DNA from: an uncultured Peptostreptococcus sp.
GTDB lineage: Bacteria > Bacillota > Clostridia > Peptostreptococcales > Peptostreptococcaceae
Assembly: GCA_900759325.1 (NCBI GenBank)
Contig: CAAEUW010000014.1
Location: forward strand, 38,491 to 102,490
Direction: 5' to 3'
DNA: 64,000 bases
Part shown: in pieces, positions 7,559-16,172 of the stretch
Layout: each line of letters begins with the position of its first letter
Numbering within the stretch: the first letter of the stretch is position 1
Position numbers and translations under genes: made by a program
The notes under the pieces: generated by a model
What the model saw: the letters and a program-made list of their open reading frames with translations, nothing else
Told to the model about the DNA's origin: nothing
The model's database searches: none

Positions 7559-9505
7559 CTATTCTATGATTTTTAATATCCTATCCTTTATCTTACCCGG
7601 TGACAAGCCTAGCTCGTCCATCAGTATTTCAGTGTTACCCTGTTCAATAAATTTATCAGGTATTCCTAATATATCAAGGCTTGTGTCAAGCTTATTTTCT
7701 GAGATAAGCCTCATAATATTTGCCCCAAAGCCACCAGTAACCACATTATCTTCCAAAGTTATGACATTATCTACCCTGCTCAGTATATCAAGATAAGTAT
7801 CTTCATTTAAAGGCTTTAGGTATCTCGCATTTAATAGGATAAGCTCAAAATCTTGTCCTCTGTGGGACTCTCTGTATTCTTTCCTCAACTCAGGCAGTAT
7901 ATCAAGGACTGGCTTCATCATATTTCCTATACTTATTATTGCCATCTTTTTTGTATTATTTGCTTCCCTACTAGGCCTTACTTCATCTATAAGAACCTGG
8001 GGTTGACCTATAGAGTAGGAATCCATAGGCTCCCTGTCTATCACACAGAAATCATAGTCCTTACGACTCAATACATATTCATTGCCCCTAGGGTACCTTA
8101 TGGCAAGAGGACTATCTATCCTTTCAGAAAACCTAATCATGTCTATCATTTCCTGACTGTCCATAGGTGCCATAACTGTTAGGTTTGGTATAGGATTTAG
8201 GTAGGATAGGTCAAACATACCATGGTGGGTTTCACCATCGTTACCGACCAGTCCAGCCCTATCTATTAAGAATGTTACCGGCTTGCTCGTTATGCATACA
8301 TCGTGTATCAGCTGGTCATATCCCCTTTGCAAGAAGCTAGAATAGACTGCAAAGTATGGCTTTATACCTGCCTTGGCAAGTCCTGCCGCAAATGTAGTCG
8401 CATGCTGTTCAGCTATACCAACGTCAAAGTACCTGTCCGGATGTAGCTTAGAAAATATATTTAGACCTGTACCTGTAGGCATTGCCGCTGTAATGGCTAC
8501 TATATTTTCATTATAGTTGGCCATCTCAGCAAGTGTGATCCCAACTATAGATGATATTGACCTAGTCTTACTTGGACTTACCCCTACCCTGTAGTCAAAC
8601 TTTCCTACACCATGATAGTCCTCAGGATGGTCTTGAGCAAACTTATAGCCCTTGCCCTTGACAGTTTTTACATGAATAAATTTAGGTCCATCTACATTTT
8701 TAATAAACTCCAATGTCTCAACTAGTTCTTCAATATTATGTCCATCTATAGGACCAAAGTATTTTATTCCTAAAGCATCTATGAGACCACACTCTGACGG
8801 TGATAGGCTGGTAAATATAGAATCAGTTAGTCTATTAGCCCTCTTAGATATCTTGCTTCCTATTTGTGTCATATTCATGAACTTATCAAGGTTTTCCTTC
8901 ATGATAAGGGTATCGCTATTCATCATTATCTTAGACATATATGATGAAAAAGCCCCTGTATTCTTGTCAATAGACATTTCATTATCATTTAGGATCACTA
9001 TCATATTCTTATTCAAATAGCCCAAATTATTCAAAGCCTCCAAGGCCATACCACCTGTAAAGGCACCATCGCCTATGACAGCAATTACCTGATACTTCTG
9101 TTTTTGTATATCTCTTGCACAGGCAAGTCCCAAGGCCACTGATATAGATGTTGAACTATGTCCTGTGTCAAATATATCATGGTCACTCTCAGATTCTTTT
9201 GGAAATCCTGACAGTCCACCAAATTGTCTTAGAGAGTCGAAGTCATTTTTCCTACCTGTCAATATTTTGTGGACATAGGCCTGGTGACCTACATCCCATA
9301 TAATCTTATCCTTAGGACTATCAAAAACCTTATGAAGGGCCAGGGTTAATTCAACCACGCCTAGGTTAGATGCTAGGTGGCCACCAGTAGTCGATACCTT
9401 CTTTATCAAGAACTTCCTTATATCCTTGGCCAGGCTTGTCAAGTCCTCCCTATTCATTTTTTTTATATCTGATGGAGAGTTTATTCCCCGTATTAACTCA
9501 TACAT
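7559..9505 (-). CDS. dxs: 1-deoxy-D-xylulose-5-phosphate synthase
   Basis: First enzyme of the MEP isoprenoid pathway: pyruvate plus glyceraldehyde-3-phosphate to DXP with thiamine diphosphate. A 648-residue transketolase-like protein with HLASNLGVVELTLALH near 43-58, the ThDP/Mg motif IGDGAFTGGMALEALNN near 145-160, the FVDVGIAEQHA-type motif (FDVGIAEQHATTFAAGLA) and the DRAGLVGNDGETHHG motif. Start ATG at 9505 with AAGGTG upstream. Next to ispA and the DUF212 gene, it marks a conserved isoprenoid/xse operon. A relatively low-similarity insertion near 525-545 (polar, charged) looks like a surface loop. Confidence 0.97.
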   Translation of the reverse strand: MYELIRGINSPSDIKKMNREDLTSLAKDIRKFLIKKVSTTGGHLASNLGVVELTLALHKVFDSPKDKIIWDVGHQAYVHKILTGRKNDFDSLRQFGGLSGFPKESESDHDIFDTGHSSTSISVALGLACARDIQKQKYQVIAVIGDGAFTGGMALEALNNLGYLNKNMIVILNDNEMSIDKNTGAFSSYMSKIMMNSDTLIMKENLDKFMNMTQIGSKISKRANRLTDSIFTSLSPSECGLIDALGIKYFGPIDGHNIEELVETLEFIKNVDGPKFIHVKTVKGKGYKFAQDHPEDYHGVGKFDYRVGVSPSKTRSISSIVGITLAEMANYNENIVAITAAMPTGTGLNIFSKLHPDRYFDVGIAEQHATTFAAGLAKAGIKPYFAVYSSFLQRGYDQLIHDVCITSKPVTFLIDRAGLVGNDGETHHGMFDLSYLNPIPNLTVMAPMDSQEMIDMIRFSERIDSPLAIRYPRGNEYVLSRKDYDFCVIDREPMDSYSIGQPQVLIDEVRPSREANNTKKMAIISIGNMMKPVLDILPELRKEYRESHRGQDFELILLNARYLKPLNEDTYLDILSRVDNVITLEDNVVTGGFGANIMRLISENKLDTSLDILGIPDKFIEQGNTEILMDELGLSPGKIKDRILKIIE

Positions 9506-9521
9506 ATTATCACCTTATTAT

Positions 9522-9953
9522 TTAGAATATTAGGCCTATAATTATACCTAATAATGCCCCAAAGAAAACCTGTTTAGGAGTATGTCCCATCAATTCCTTG
9601 AGCTTCTCCTGCTTTATTTCTTTTTTCTTTTGCCAATCCTCTATCAACTGGTTTAGTATGGTTGCCTGCTTACCTACAGCCTGCCTTACCCCAGATGCAT
9701 CATACATTATAATTAAGGATACAACTGTTGCTATAGCAAATAGATCTGATGAAAAGCCATCCTTTAGGCCAATCATTGTAGACATACATGAGACAAAGGA
9801 GCTGTGTGAACTTGGCATACCTCCAGATACTATTATTCTGCTTACGTCTATACCCTTGTCTCCTGAAAAAATTTTCAAAAATTGAGCAAAGAAACATGCA
9901 AAAATACTCACCCATAATATTTCATTGCTAAATATCTCACTAAAAAAACTCAT
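9522..9953 (-). CDS. Divergent PAP2 family (DUF212/YuiD-like) membrane protein
   Basis: A ~143-residue membrane protein of the divergent PAP2 family, with hydrophobic segments near the N-terminus, at SLIIMYDASGVRQAVGKQA (hallmark of the family) and at the C-terminus (FFGALLGIIIGLIF). GGMPSSHSSFVSCM corresponds to the PSGHS-like motif of PAP2 phosphatases and HTPKQVFFG to the terminal motif. A role in lipid-phosphate chemistry is likely, but the substrate is not known. The open frame continues upstream to 9992 inside ispA without an SD; GGAGGA just before ATG 9953 makes the shorter start preferable. Position between ispA and dxs hints at polyprenyl phosphate metabolism. Confidence 0.85.
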   Translation of the reverse strand: MSFFSEIFSNEILWVSIFACFFAQFLKIFSGDKGIDVSRIIVSGGMPSSHSSFVSCMSTMIGLKDGFSSDLFAIATVVSLIIMYDASGVRQAVGKQATILNQLIEDWQKKKEIKQEKLKELMGHTPKQVFFGALLGIIIGLIF

Positions 9954-9969
9954 ACTTCCTCCAAAATTG

Positions 9970-10854
9970 CTACTTGTTTCTGCTGATAACATAATCAGCT
10001 AATCCAATCAAAAAGTCTTTCTCCTCAAAGTCTTCTATATTTCTTTTTGCCTGAGCAATTAAGTCCCTAGATATTTCCTTGGACCTCTCCATACCAAGTA
10101 TATGGGGATAAGTAGCCTTATCATTTTCTATATCACTGCCAATATGCTTTCCAAGTAGCTTTTCATCCCCTTCTATATCAAGGATATCGTCAGCTATCTG
10201 AAAGGCCAAGCCTAGGTTTCTCCCAAAGGCTTCTAACTTTTCTACCTTACTATCATCAGCCCCTGCAAGATAGGCACCCGCCTTCATACAGGCAACTATA
10301 ATCGCCGCAGTCTTATTCAAATGAATAAAGTTAAGACAGTCTAGGTCAATATCCCTAGACTCACTTTCAACATCTACCACCTGGCCGCCAACCATACCAT
10401 ATATACCTGCTCCGTCTGCTATGACCTTACAAGCCTTAATAGCCGATAGATGGTCACTTGAAGTAAGGGCATGGCCCAAGATTACCTCATATGCATAGTT
10501 TAGTAGTCCGTCTCCTGCCAATATAGCCATAGCTTCTCCGAATACCTTGTGATTAGTTTTCTTTCCCCTTCTTAGGTCATCGTTGTCTAGTGCTGGCAGG
10601 TCATCATGTATTAATGAATAAGTGTGGATCATCTCAATGGCGGCTGCATAAGGTAGATAGTCGCTTCCCTTACCGCCACACAGCCTATATGACTCCATTA
10701 TCAAAATTGGCCTTAGTCTTTTACCACCGGCCTTATAGCTATAATTCATAGCTGAAAAAAGAGTCTTTTGATAGCCTTCCTCAGCCGGTAAGTAGCTATA
10801 TATTTCTTCTTCTATAAAATCGCTCCTCTTTTTCAATTCACTGATGAAATCCAT
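9970..10854 (-). CDS. ispA: Polyprenyl synthetase, farnesyl/geranylgeranyl diphosphate synthase type
   Basis: Short-chain trans-prenyltransferase (294 aa) condensing IPP with allylic diphosphates. GGKRLRP near 43-49, the first aspartate-rich motif DDLPALD at 84-90, and the second DDILD near 225. The residues before the first motif include small/aromatic positions (HTYSLIHDD), typical of FPP/GGPP synthases of Firmicutes; product length cannot be read with confidence. The start ATG overlaps the last base of xseB (10854), a translationally coupled junction. Provides precursors for undecaprenyl phosphate, the carrier recycled by UppP elsewhere in the window. Confidence 0.95.
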   Translation of the reverse strand: MDFISELKKRSDFIEEEIYSYLPAEEGYQKTLFSAMNYSYKAGGKRLRPILIMESYRLCGGKGSDYLPYAAAIEMIHTYSLIHDDLPALDNDDLRRGKKTNHKVFGEAMAILAGDGLLNYAYEVILGHALTSSDHLSAIKACKVIADGAGIYGMVGGQVVDVESESRDIDLDCLNFIHLNKTAAIIVACMKAGAYLAGADDSKVEKLEAFGRNLGLAFQIADDILDIEGDEKLLGKHIGSDIENDKATYPHILGMERSKEISRDLIAQAKRNIEDFEEKDFLIGLADYVISRNK

Positions 10855-11099
10855 TAGTCCACCTCAACTTCTTCCTTGTATTCGTTAAACTTACTTATCT
10901 TCATTTCAGTTTTTTCCAAAATGGCATTACAGTGCCTATATAGACGAGTTCCATCTTCAAATAGCTTTAGGGACTCTTCAAGGTTGACCTGACCATTTTC
11001 TAGCTGGTCAACCAAGGCCTTCATCATGTCAAATGCCTCTTCATAAGTCAACTTTTCTATATCTATCTGTCCTATATTTTCCATATTATCTATATTCAA
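10854..11099 (-). CDS. xseB: Exodeoxyribonuclease VII small subunit
   Basis: An 81-residue helical protein that binds XseA to form exonuclease VII, which degrades single-stranded DNA from both ends. LTYEEAFDMMKALVDQLENG and LEESLKLFEDGTRL are the conserved helices. The start is a TTG at 11099, supported by GGTGA four bases upstream; the first ATG, at 11084, would leave the SD about 19 bases away. It lies between xseA and ispA, with a one-base overlap with ispA. Confidence 0.93.
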   Translation of the reverse strand: MNIDNMENIGQIDIEKLTYEEAFDMMKALVDQLENGQVNLEESLKLFEDGTRLYRHCNAILEKTEMKISKFNEYKEEVEVD

Positions 11100-11128
11100 T
11101 TCGTCACCTTCATCCTGTATTTATATAC

Positions 11129-12328
11129 TTATTTAGCTTCTATATCTACTACCTGACAATCAATATTTCCATCCTTCAGGTTAATCTTTAACCTATCCCC
11201 TTGGTCTATATCCTCTATAGTCGAGAGTATTCTCCCATCCTTTTGTGCGATTGAATAGCCCCTGTCAAATATTGCAAAGGGATTTAGACTGGACATCCTA
11301 GCCCCGTATAGATTCATCTCTTCCCTTTTCTTTTCAATATACTTGGTAAAGCTTGAATCCATCTTATCATATATCCTATCTAGTTCCATATACCTATCAC
11401 CGAGCATATACCTATCTGCATACTGACTAAACCTGTCTATACTAGACCTTAACCTGTGTTTTTCCAAAATAATCCTGTTATTGATTGAATTACTAATGCG
11501 CTTGGCCATCAGGTCCTGGTCCCTTAACAGGTCTGCCAGATTTGGTGTGGCTATTTCAGCTGCTGCAGAAGGGGTTGGTGCCCTTTCATCTGAAACAAAG
11601 TCACAAATAGTAAAATCTGTTTCATGCCCTACTGCCGAAATTACCGGTATAGCAGATGCAAATATCACCCTGGCAAGTCCTTCATCATTAAATGACCATA
11701 ATTCTTCAAGAGATCCCCCACCTCTGCCTATAATAATTGTATCTACAGGGTGGTCCTGGTTAAAAAAGTTAATACCCTCTATCAGGCTAGGGACCGAACC
11801 CTTCCCCTGGACCAAGGCAGGAAATAGCTTTATATCCACCTTTGGATACCTTCTAGTAACCACATTTATTATATCTCTTATAACCGCCCCCGTCTCCGAT
11901 GTAACAACACCTATAGACTTAGGGAATCTTGGTATAGGTTTCTTGTGATAGCTAGAGAAAAGACCTTCCTTATCTAGCTTGTCCTTCAATTTTAAAAACT
12001 CCAGGTAGAGGTTGCCTACACCTTCAAGAGAGACATTTTTTATGTACAATTGATATGATCCATCACTTACATAATTGGAAATATATCCGTCAGCAACTAT
12101 CTTACTTCCGTTGTCTAATTTGAGATCCTTGTTATAGTCAGACCTATATATCATACACCTAATTCTTGACTTATTATCCTTCAGTGTCAAGTATACATGC
12201 CCGCTAGAATGTATCTTAAAATTAGATATCTCCCCTCTTATTCTTACTCCATTAAGGATGGGGTCATCTAAAAAAACTTTTTTAATATATTCATTTACTT
12301 CAGATACTTCCAATACTCTAATCTTCAT
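11129..12328 (-). CDS. xseA: Exodeoxyribonuclease VII large subunit
   Basis: Catalytic subunit of exonuclease VII, 399 aa. N-terminal OB-fold (about 1-100, VRIRGEISNFKIHSSGHVYLTLKD), catalytic domain with VVTSETGAVIRDII, GRGGGSLEELWSFNDE near 200-215 and SAVGHETDFTICDFVSDERAPTPSAA, then a coiled-coil tail. GGTGGTGAT precedes the ATG at 12328. It is the first gene of the minus-strand run, with about 65 bp separating it from the terminator of the upstream kinase gene; nusB, which often precedes it in Clostridia, is absent. Confidence 0.97.
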   Translation of the reverse strand: MKIRVLEVSEVNEYIKKVFLDDPILNGVRIRGEISNFKIHSSGHVYLTLKDNKSRIRCMIYRSDYNKDLKLDNGSKIVADGYISNYVSDGSYQLYIKNVSLEGVGNLYLEFLKLKDKLDKEGLFSSYHKKPIPRFPKSIGVVTSETGAVIRDIINVVTRRYPKVDIKLFPALVQGKGSVPSLIEGINFFNQDHPVDTIIIGRGGGSLEELWSFNDEGLARVIFASAIPVISAVGHETDFTICDFVSDERAPTPSAAAEIATPNLADLLRDQDLMAKRISNSINNRIILEKHRLRSSIDRFSQYADRYMLGDRYMELDRIYDKMDSSFTKYIEKKREEMNLYGARMSSLNPFAIFDRGYSIAQKDGRILSTIEDIDQGDRLKINLKDGNIDCQVVDIEAK

Positions 12329-12393
12329 TAAATCACCACCAATTATGCATAATATTCTAAATTTTATTATACCATATAACAGGAAATTTTACG

Positions 12394-12421
12394 AATAAAA
12401 AGCCCATGCATGAGCATGGGC
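12394..12421 (-). terminator. Intrinsic terminator after the pseudokinase gene
   Basis: GCCCATGC and GCATGGGC arms (12402-12409, 12414-12421) with a 4-nt loop. Read on the minus strand it is followed by TTTTTATTC. It lies 6 bp beyond the stop of the kinase-like gene and separates it from xseA. Confidence 0.88.
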
Positions 12422-12427
12422 TAAATC

Positions 12428-13534
12428 TTATAAAAACGTACTAATAAAAGGTAAAACCATCATTATAATTAAGATTAGAATTATAATGATAAGAGGTGTC
12501 TTTTTTCCATTATTTTTTTTCTTACTTTTCTTGTCTGTATGACCATTCTTGACAATCTTCATATCATCTATACTCTTATTGTCAAGCTCCTTTTGTATAT
12601 CAGACAGGTACATCTGTCTAGTTTTATAAAAGTCATCAGGACTAACATGACCTGTCTTGTGTAAAACAGATTCAAGATGGGGCTGGTTTTCTTCAGCCCT
12701 TATTGCTTCAATATCGATTTTTGAGGTCTTGTACATAAAATGACTTAGGCTCAATAAAACATCATTATAGTTCTTATAGCATAGGTTGTCATTTCTTTCT
12801 AATAAACGCTTTATAATTTCAACAAAGTCCTTATTCATACCATTTGTATTAATCTTAGACCAAATAACACCCTTGTCAATTGCCTTTATTAACTGCTTTT
12901 CTGTATGGGCATCATTAAACGGAAATTTCTTGAAAACTGACTCATATAAAATGACACCTAGGCAGTATAAGTCTGACTTAATATCTGTAAAGTCAATACT
13001 TAGCTGGGATGGTGATAGGTACTTAAGATTGCCAGAACACCTGATATTAGTCCCCTTATTAGCTTCTGTAATACCAAAGTCAGCTATCTTTATCTCATAC
13101 CTTTCATTAACTAGGATATTATCTGGTCTTAATGAACCGTGCTTTTTACCCAAATTATAGTAGGCTTGAAGTGCCTTTACAGTTTGTGTAGCTATCCTTA
13201 TAAGGGCATCCATATGCAGGTAGGCTCCCTTATTTAGGGTGGCCAGTGAAACCCCCCTGAAGTTTTCGTAAACTATATAATAAAGGAGATTATCGACTGT
13301 CCTATGCACTCCTACATCTAATATCTTTAGTATATATGGAGACCTCAGGTCATCAATAATTATACTCTCATCTATCAGGTTCGGTATAAAGTCCAGACTT
13401 ATATACCTATTATTTTCTATTATTTTAATCTTAACATCTATTTTTTTCTCTGAATCATAGGCGTTATATAGCTTATTTTCCTCGATATAAACAGGCCTAT
13501 CAGTTATTTCATATCTATTTCCTATAAATATCAT
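12428..13534 (-). CDS. Membrane-anchored Ser/Thr kinase-like protein, probable pseudokinase
   Basis: A ~368-residue protein with a eukaryotic-type kinase fold (about 8-270), a charged linker and a C-terminal membrane helix (LIIIILILIIMMVLPFI). Seen: an ATP-site lysine (VKIK, K37), DFG at about 152-154, and the SDLYCLGVILYE helix. Not seen: a glycine-rich loop. The catalytic HRD-LKPEN loop reads HGSLRPDN, so the catalytic aspartate is serine, and the APE motif reads SPSQ. There are no PASTA repeats. I predict little or no phosphotransfer. The longer frame starts with TTG at 13558, but ATG at 13534 has AAGAAGG upstream and begins at the expected N-lobe, so I chose it. Confidence 0.8.
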   Translation of the reverse strand: MIFIGNRYEITDRPVYIEENKLYNAYDSEKKIDVKIKIIENNRYISLDFIPNLIDESIIIDDLRSPYILKILDVGVHRTVDNLLYYIVYENFRGVSLATLNKGAYLHMDALIRIATQTVKALQAYYNLGKKHGSLRPDNILVNERYEIKIADFGITEANKGTNIRCSGNLKYLSPSQLSIDFTDIKSDLYCLGVILYESVFKKFPFNDAHTEKQLIKAIDKGVIWSKINTNGMNKDFVEIIKRLLERNDNLCYKNYNDVLLSLSHFMYKTSKIDIEAIRAEENQPHLESVLHKTGHVSPDDFYKTRQMYLSDIQKELDNKSIDDMKIVKNGHTDKKSKKKNNGKKTPLIIIILILIIMMVLPFISTFL

Positions 13535-13669
13535 CTTTATCACTACCTTCTTGGGCAATCGCCCATATTCTATCTACTATATAATATCATAATTGTATTA
13601 GCCTTACCATAAATTATTAAAATATTCTCCTTAATCAGCATTATTTTTATCATTTATTTAGGCAAATGA

Positions 13670-13698
13670 TTGACTTGACTGGATAAATTTAATATAAT
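13670..13698 (+). promoter_or_regulatory. Sigma-A type promoter for the 13731 gene
   Basis: TTGACT at 13670-13675, 17-bp spacer, TATAAT at 13693-13698; about 32 bp before the start codon. Confidence 0.82.
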
Positions 13699-13730
13699 TA
13701 GAATTATTATAGAAATAGGAGGAAGGAGCT

Positions 13731-14312
13731 ATGGCCAAAGAAAATAATAAGAATAAAACTATAAACTTTGCCGAAAAGAAGAAAGCATATGCTTCGAAAA
13801 AGGCTCAAAATAAGTCTCCTCAAACCATGCCCGAAGGTAAGATGGTCTATGATATCAATAGAATGAGGGAGCAAATCAACCAGCAAACAAGAAATCTAAA
13901 AAATAAAAAGTTGATTAAAAAATCTCGTCCTGCCTGGGTTGTCTTAGTCTACCTTCTTATCATAACCGCAATTGTCGTACTTACAGGCTCTAAAATCTAT
14001 AATGCAGCCCTAAACTATAGGACCTATGGTACTATGCCAAAGAAATTTACCAGTATTGACAATAGCCTAAGCACTCAAGATACTATTAAATATGAGCAGC
14101 TTATAAAGAAAAAGATCCTTTCAAGTGTTAAGTCTGATACCAGACTGGAGGTTATCACATCCTCAATCCACAGAAACGGCCAAACGGTCTATGCCAATGG
14201 ATATTTCACATATGCAAATGAAAAAGACAAAATATACTTCGACTCCATTATAAGGTCTGAAAAGATTGAATCCTTGCAGGTAAATGGTTTCGAGTTGACA
14301 AAAATAAAGTAA
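13731..14312 (+). CDS. Single-pass membrane protein of unknown function
   Basis: I do not recognise the family. The 193-residue protein has a very basic cytoplasmic N-terminus (about 1-65, rich in Lys, Asn and Gln), one membrane helix (about 68-88, AWVVLVYLLIITAIVVLTG) and a ~100-residue extracytoplasmic domain with mixed alpha/beta character. The topology resembles small division-associated proteins (FtsL/DivIC-like), but the outer part is not a coiled coil. It has its own near-consensus promoter and a strong AGGAGGAAGGAG site, so it is likely well expressed. It is transcribed divergently from the kinase-like gene. Confidence 0.7.
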   Translation: MAKENNKNKTINFAEKKKAYASKKAQNKSPQTMPEGKMVYDINRMREQINQQTRNLKNKKLIKKSRPAWVVLVYLLIITAIVVLTGSKIYNAALNYRTYGTMPKKFTSIDNSLSTQDTIKYEQLIKKKILSSVKSDTRLEVITSSIHRNGQTVYANGYFTYANEKDKIYFDSIIRSEKIESLQVNGFELTKIK

Positions 14313-14352
14313 TCACAAGCATCTATTAGATGGTCATGATTACTTTATTTTA
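14301..14352. terminator. Bidirectional terminator shared by convergent genes
   Basis: Perfect 15-bp arms AAAATAAAGTAATCA (14301-14315) and its complement (14337-14351), with a smaller CATCT/AGATG hairpin in the loop. A-rich on one side and T-rich on the other, so it works in both directions. It overlaps the last codons of both flanking genes. Confidence 0.88.
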
Positions 14353-14667
14353 TTTTATGTAGGAAAAATAAGTGGCAACTGTAGCCAAAACTATACTTAC
14401 TATTAGAAGTATCCTACAAATATCATATCTTTTTTTGTATACTGTAAGGACCAAAAAACCTAATATAAAGGCTAATACACCCATATAAAATCCCTGAATC
14501 ATACCCTGGTTAGACTTAACGATTGCTAAGAGTGAAAGTATCAAACTATAAACCGCAGCGGTATTTCTAACAATATAGTTATTTGCTCCCTTGCCATTCT
14601 TGCCTATTACAAAGCCTACTACAACCAAGGATAGAATCACTAAAATAACCAATCCTGAATGTGACAT
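14350..14667 (-). CDS. Small integral membrane protein, unknown function
   Basis: A 105-residue protein with three to four hydrophobic segments (about 5-22, 35-50, 58-76, 83-101) and few charged residues. No family is recognised and no motif is evident. GGAGGA precedes the ATG at 14667 at normal spacing. It overlaps the shared bidirectional terminator at its 3' end. The upstream neighbour on the same strand is the AlaX-type gene, 76 bp away. Confidence 0.65.
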   Translation of the reverse strand: MSHSGLVILVILSLVVVGFVIGKNGKGANNYIVRNTAAVYSLILSLLAIVKSNQGMIQGFYMGVLAFILGFLVLTVYKKRYDICRILLIVSIVLATVATYFSYIK

Positions 14668-14743
14668 TGTTTCCTCCTATAAAAGTTAATGGGGCTTTAG
14701 TAAAAAGCCCCTACCTACCAATAAAAATAATTGTTATATCTAA

Positions 14744-16069
14744 CTAAAGACCAGTATATATAGAATAAATTTTATCTATAAATTTGTCAACATTTTTTTT
14801 ATCAAATACCTGACCCTGTGCCATATAATCAGAGCCACCACCCCTTATATCTGCCAGGCTGGCAAATTCCTTTAGGTCCCTACCTAGCCTAATAGACTTG
14901 TCCTTGGCCAGCTTCTTATCTACCTGTAGAAATACCCTACTTGAATCCTTAGCTCCACTAGCAAAGATTGCTATGGCCTTATATTTATTAGTAATATACT
15001 TGGCAAGGGCTTCCACCATCCAGGCTTCCTCATCAAGGACCCCTTTAACCACTAAAATCCCCTGGGAATTCTCCTTAAGATCCTGAATCAAATTCCTAGA
15101 CCTAGACTCAAGATAATAGTCTAAGAGGACCTTATTCTTTTCGGCAAAATCATCCTTTTTAGCCTCTATATTTCCAATAGCATTTAAGATATTAGTCTCA
15201 TTAGTATCATATTCCAAAAGAAGCTTACTAAAGTAGTGGTCCCTCTCCAAGAGGTATGATACTGCCCTTTTACCTACCAGGTACTCAAAACGTGTATTGC
15301 CCTTGTGCTGGTAATATTTTTTTATTTTTATCAACTTTAGCTGACCTGTATTTGTGGAGTGGACTCCACAGCAAGCATTTGTATCTAAGTTACCTATTTT
15401 TAAAATTCTAATTTCTTCACTTGTCTTAGGTAGTGGTCTCCTAGTGTAGAAGTCCTTTAGCTCGTCCCTACCCAAAACAAAGTTATCTATCTTTATTTCT
15501 TGTAATATGATTAAATTTGCATATCTTTCGGCCTCTTTAACCATATCATCATCAAATTCACCGACTATATCTAATTGTGATAGATCCTTGCCTATATGTA
15601 GCCCTAGTGTATTCCTTGAAAATAGCTTATAAAACACTCCTGATAGGACATGTTGGCCCGAATGCTGGTGCATATTATCCTCTCTATGCTCCCAGTCCAA
15701 AACCATTTCAAACGGTTCTCCAATCTTGCCTCTTATGTAGGCTTTCAATATTGACTTTTCTCCATCATGGTATGTGCAATCTGTCTGACTATGCATTTTT
15801 TCCATAAGAAATTCAAGACCTTCCTTAGTCGGTCTAACCTCATGGTAGATATGACCCTCTCTATCTTCCAGTCCATAAATATCAAACCTTATTCCAGAGT
15901 CATCAATAAGATACCCCTTATCCTGAGCCTGTCCACCACCACCAGGAAAGAAAATTGTCTTATCAAAAATCATTTTTACCTTTCCCTGGTCAACCTCTAC
16001 TGATAATAGCTTGGCCTGACATTCTTTCATATACCTATCATGATAATATAAAGCTTCTGTCTTCAACAT
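14744..16069 (-). CDS. Alanyl-tRNA editing protein, AlaX-L type with DHHA1 domain
   Basis: A 441-residue trans-editing protein that hydrolyses misacylated tRNA-Ala (Ser or Gly). The N-terminal part matches the AlaRS C-terminal 'second additional domain' region (FFPGGGGQAQDKG near 40), followed by the editing core with HQHSGQHVLSG (HxxxH zinc ligands) and CCGVHSTNTG (CxxxH). The C-terminal third is a DHHA1-like domain ending RGGGSDYMAQGQ. A longer frame extends to 16123, but AAGGAG is well placed for the ATG at 16069, which also starts at the conserved LYYHD region. It is separate from the full-length AlaRS encoded at 44063-46699. Confidence 0.9.
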   Translation of the reverse strand: MLKTEALYYHDRYMKECQAKLLSVEVDQGKVKMIFDKTIFFPGGGGQAQDKGYLIDDSGIRFDIYGLEDREGHIYHEVRPTKEGLEFLMEKMHSQTDCTYHDGEKSILKAYIRGKIGEPFEMVLDWEHREDNMHQHSGQHVLSGVFYKLFSRNTLGLHIGKDLSQLDIVGEFDDDMVKEAERYANLIILQEIKIDNFVLGRDELKDFYTRRPLPKTSEEIRILKIGNLDTNACCGVHSTNTGQLKLIKIKKYYQHKGNTRFEYLVGKRAVSYLLERDHYFSKLLLEYDTNETNILNAIGNIEAKKDDFAEKNKVLLDYYLESRSRNLIQDLKENSQGILVVKGVLDEEAWMVEALAKYITNKYKAIAIFASGAKDSSRVFLQVDKKLAKDKSIRLGRDLKEFASLADIRGGGSDYMAQGQVFDKKNVDKFIDKIYSIYTGL

Positions 16070-16172
16070 AGATGCTCTCCTTGAAAATATTCTGTGTGAA
16101 GTACCTCTACTAGAAGTAGCCACTAGTAGACAATTAATTCCTAAAGGCTAAATAGAACCAGCAAATAAATAC

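Noticed and set aside
12428..13534. Calling the kinase-like gene a PASTA kinase (PrkC/IreK) partnered with IreB
   Set aside because: No PASTA repeats and only a short C-terminal anchor with no extracytoplasmic domain; catalytic residues are missing.
14691..14711. GGGGCTTT / AAAGCCCC hairpin upstream of the small membrane protein gene as a terminator of the AlaX-type gene
   Set aside because: The stem is good, but neither strand has a T-run directly after it, so I did not list it as a terminator.
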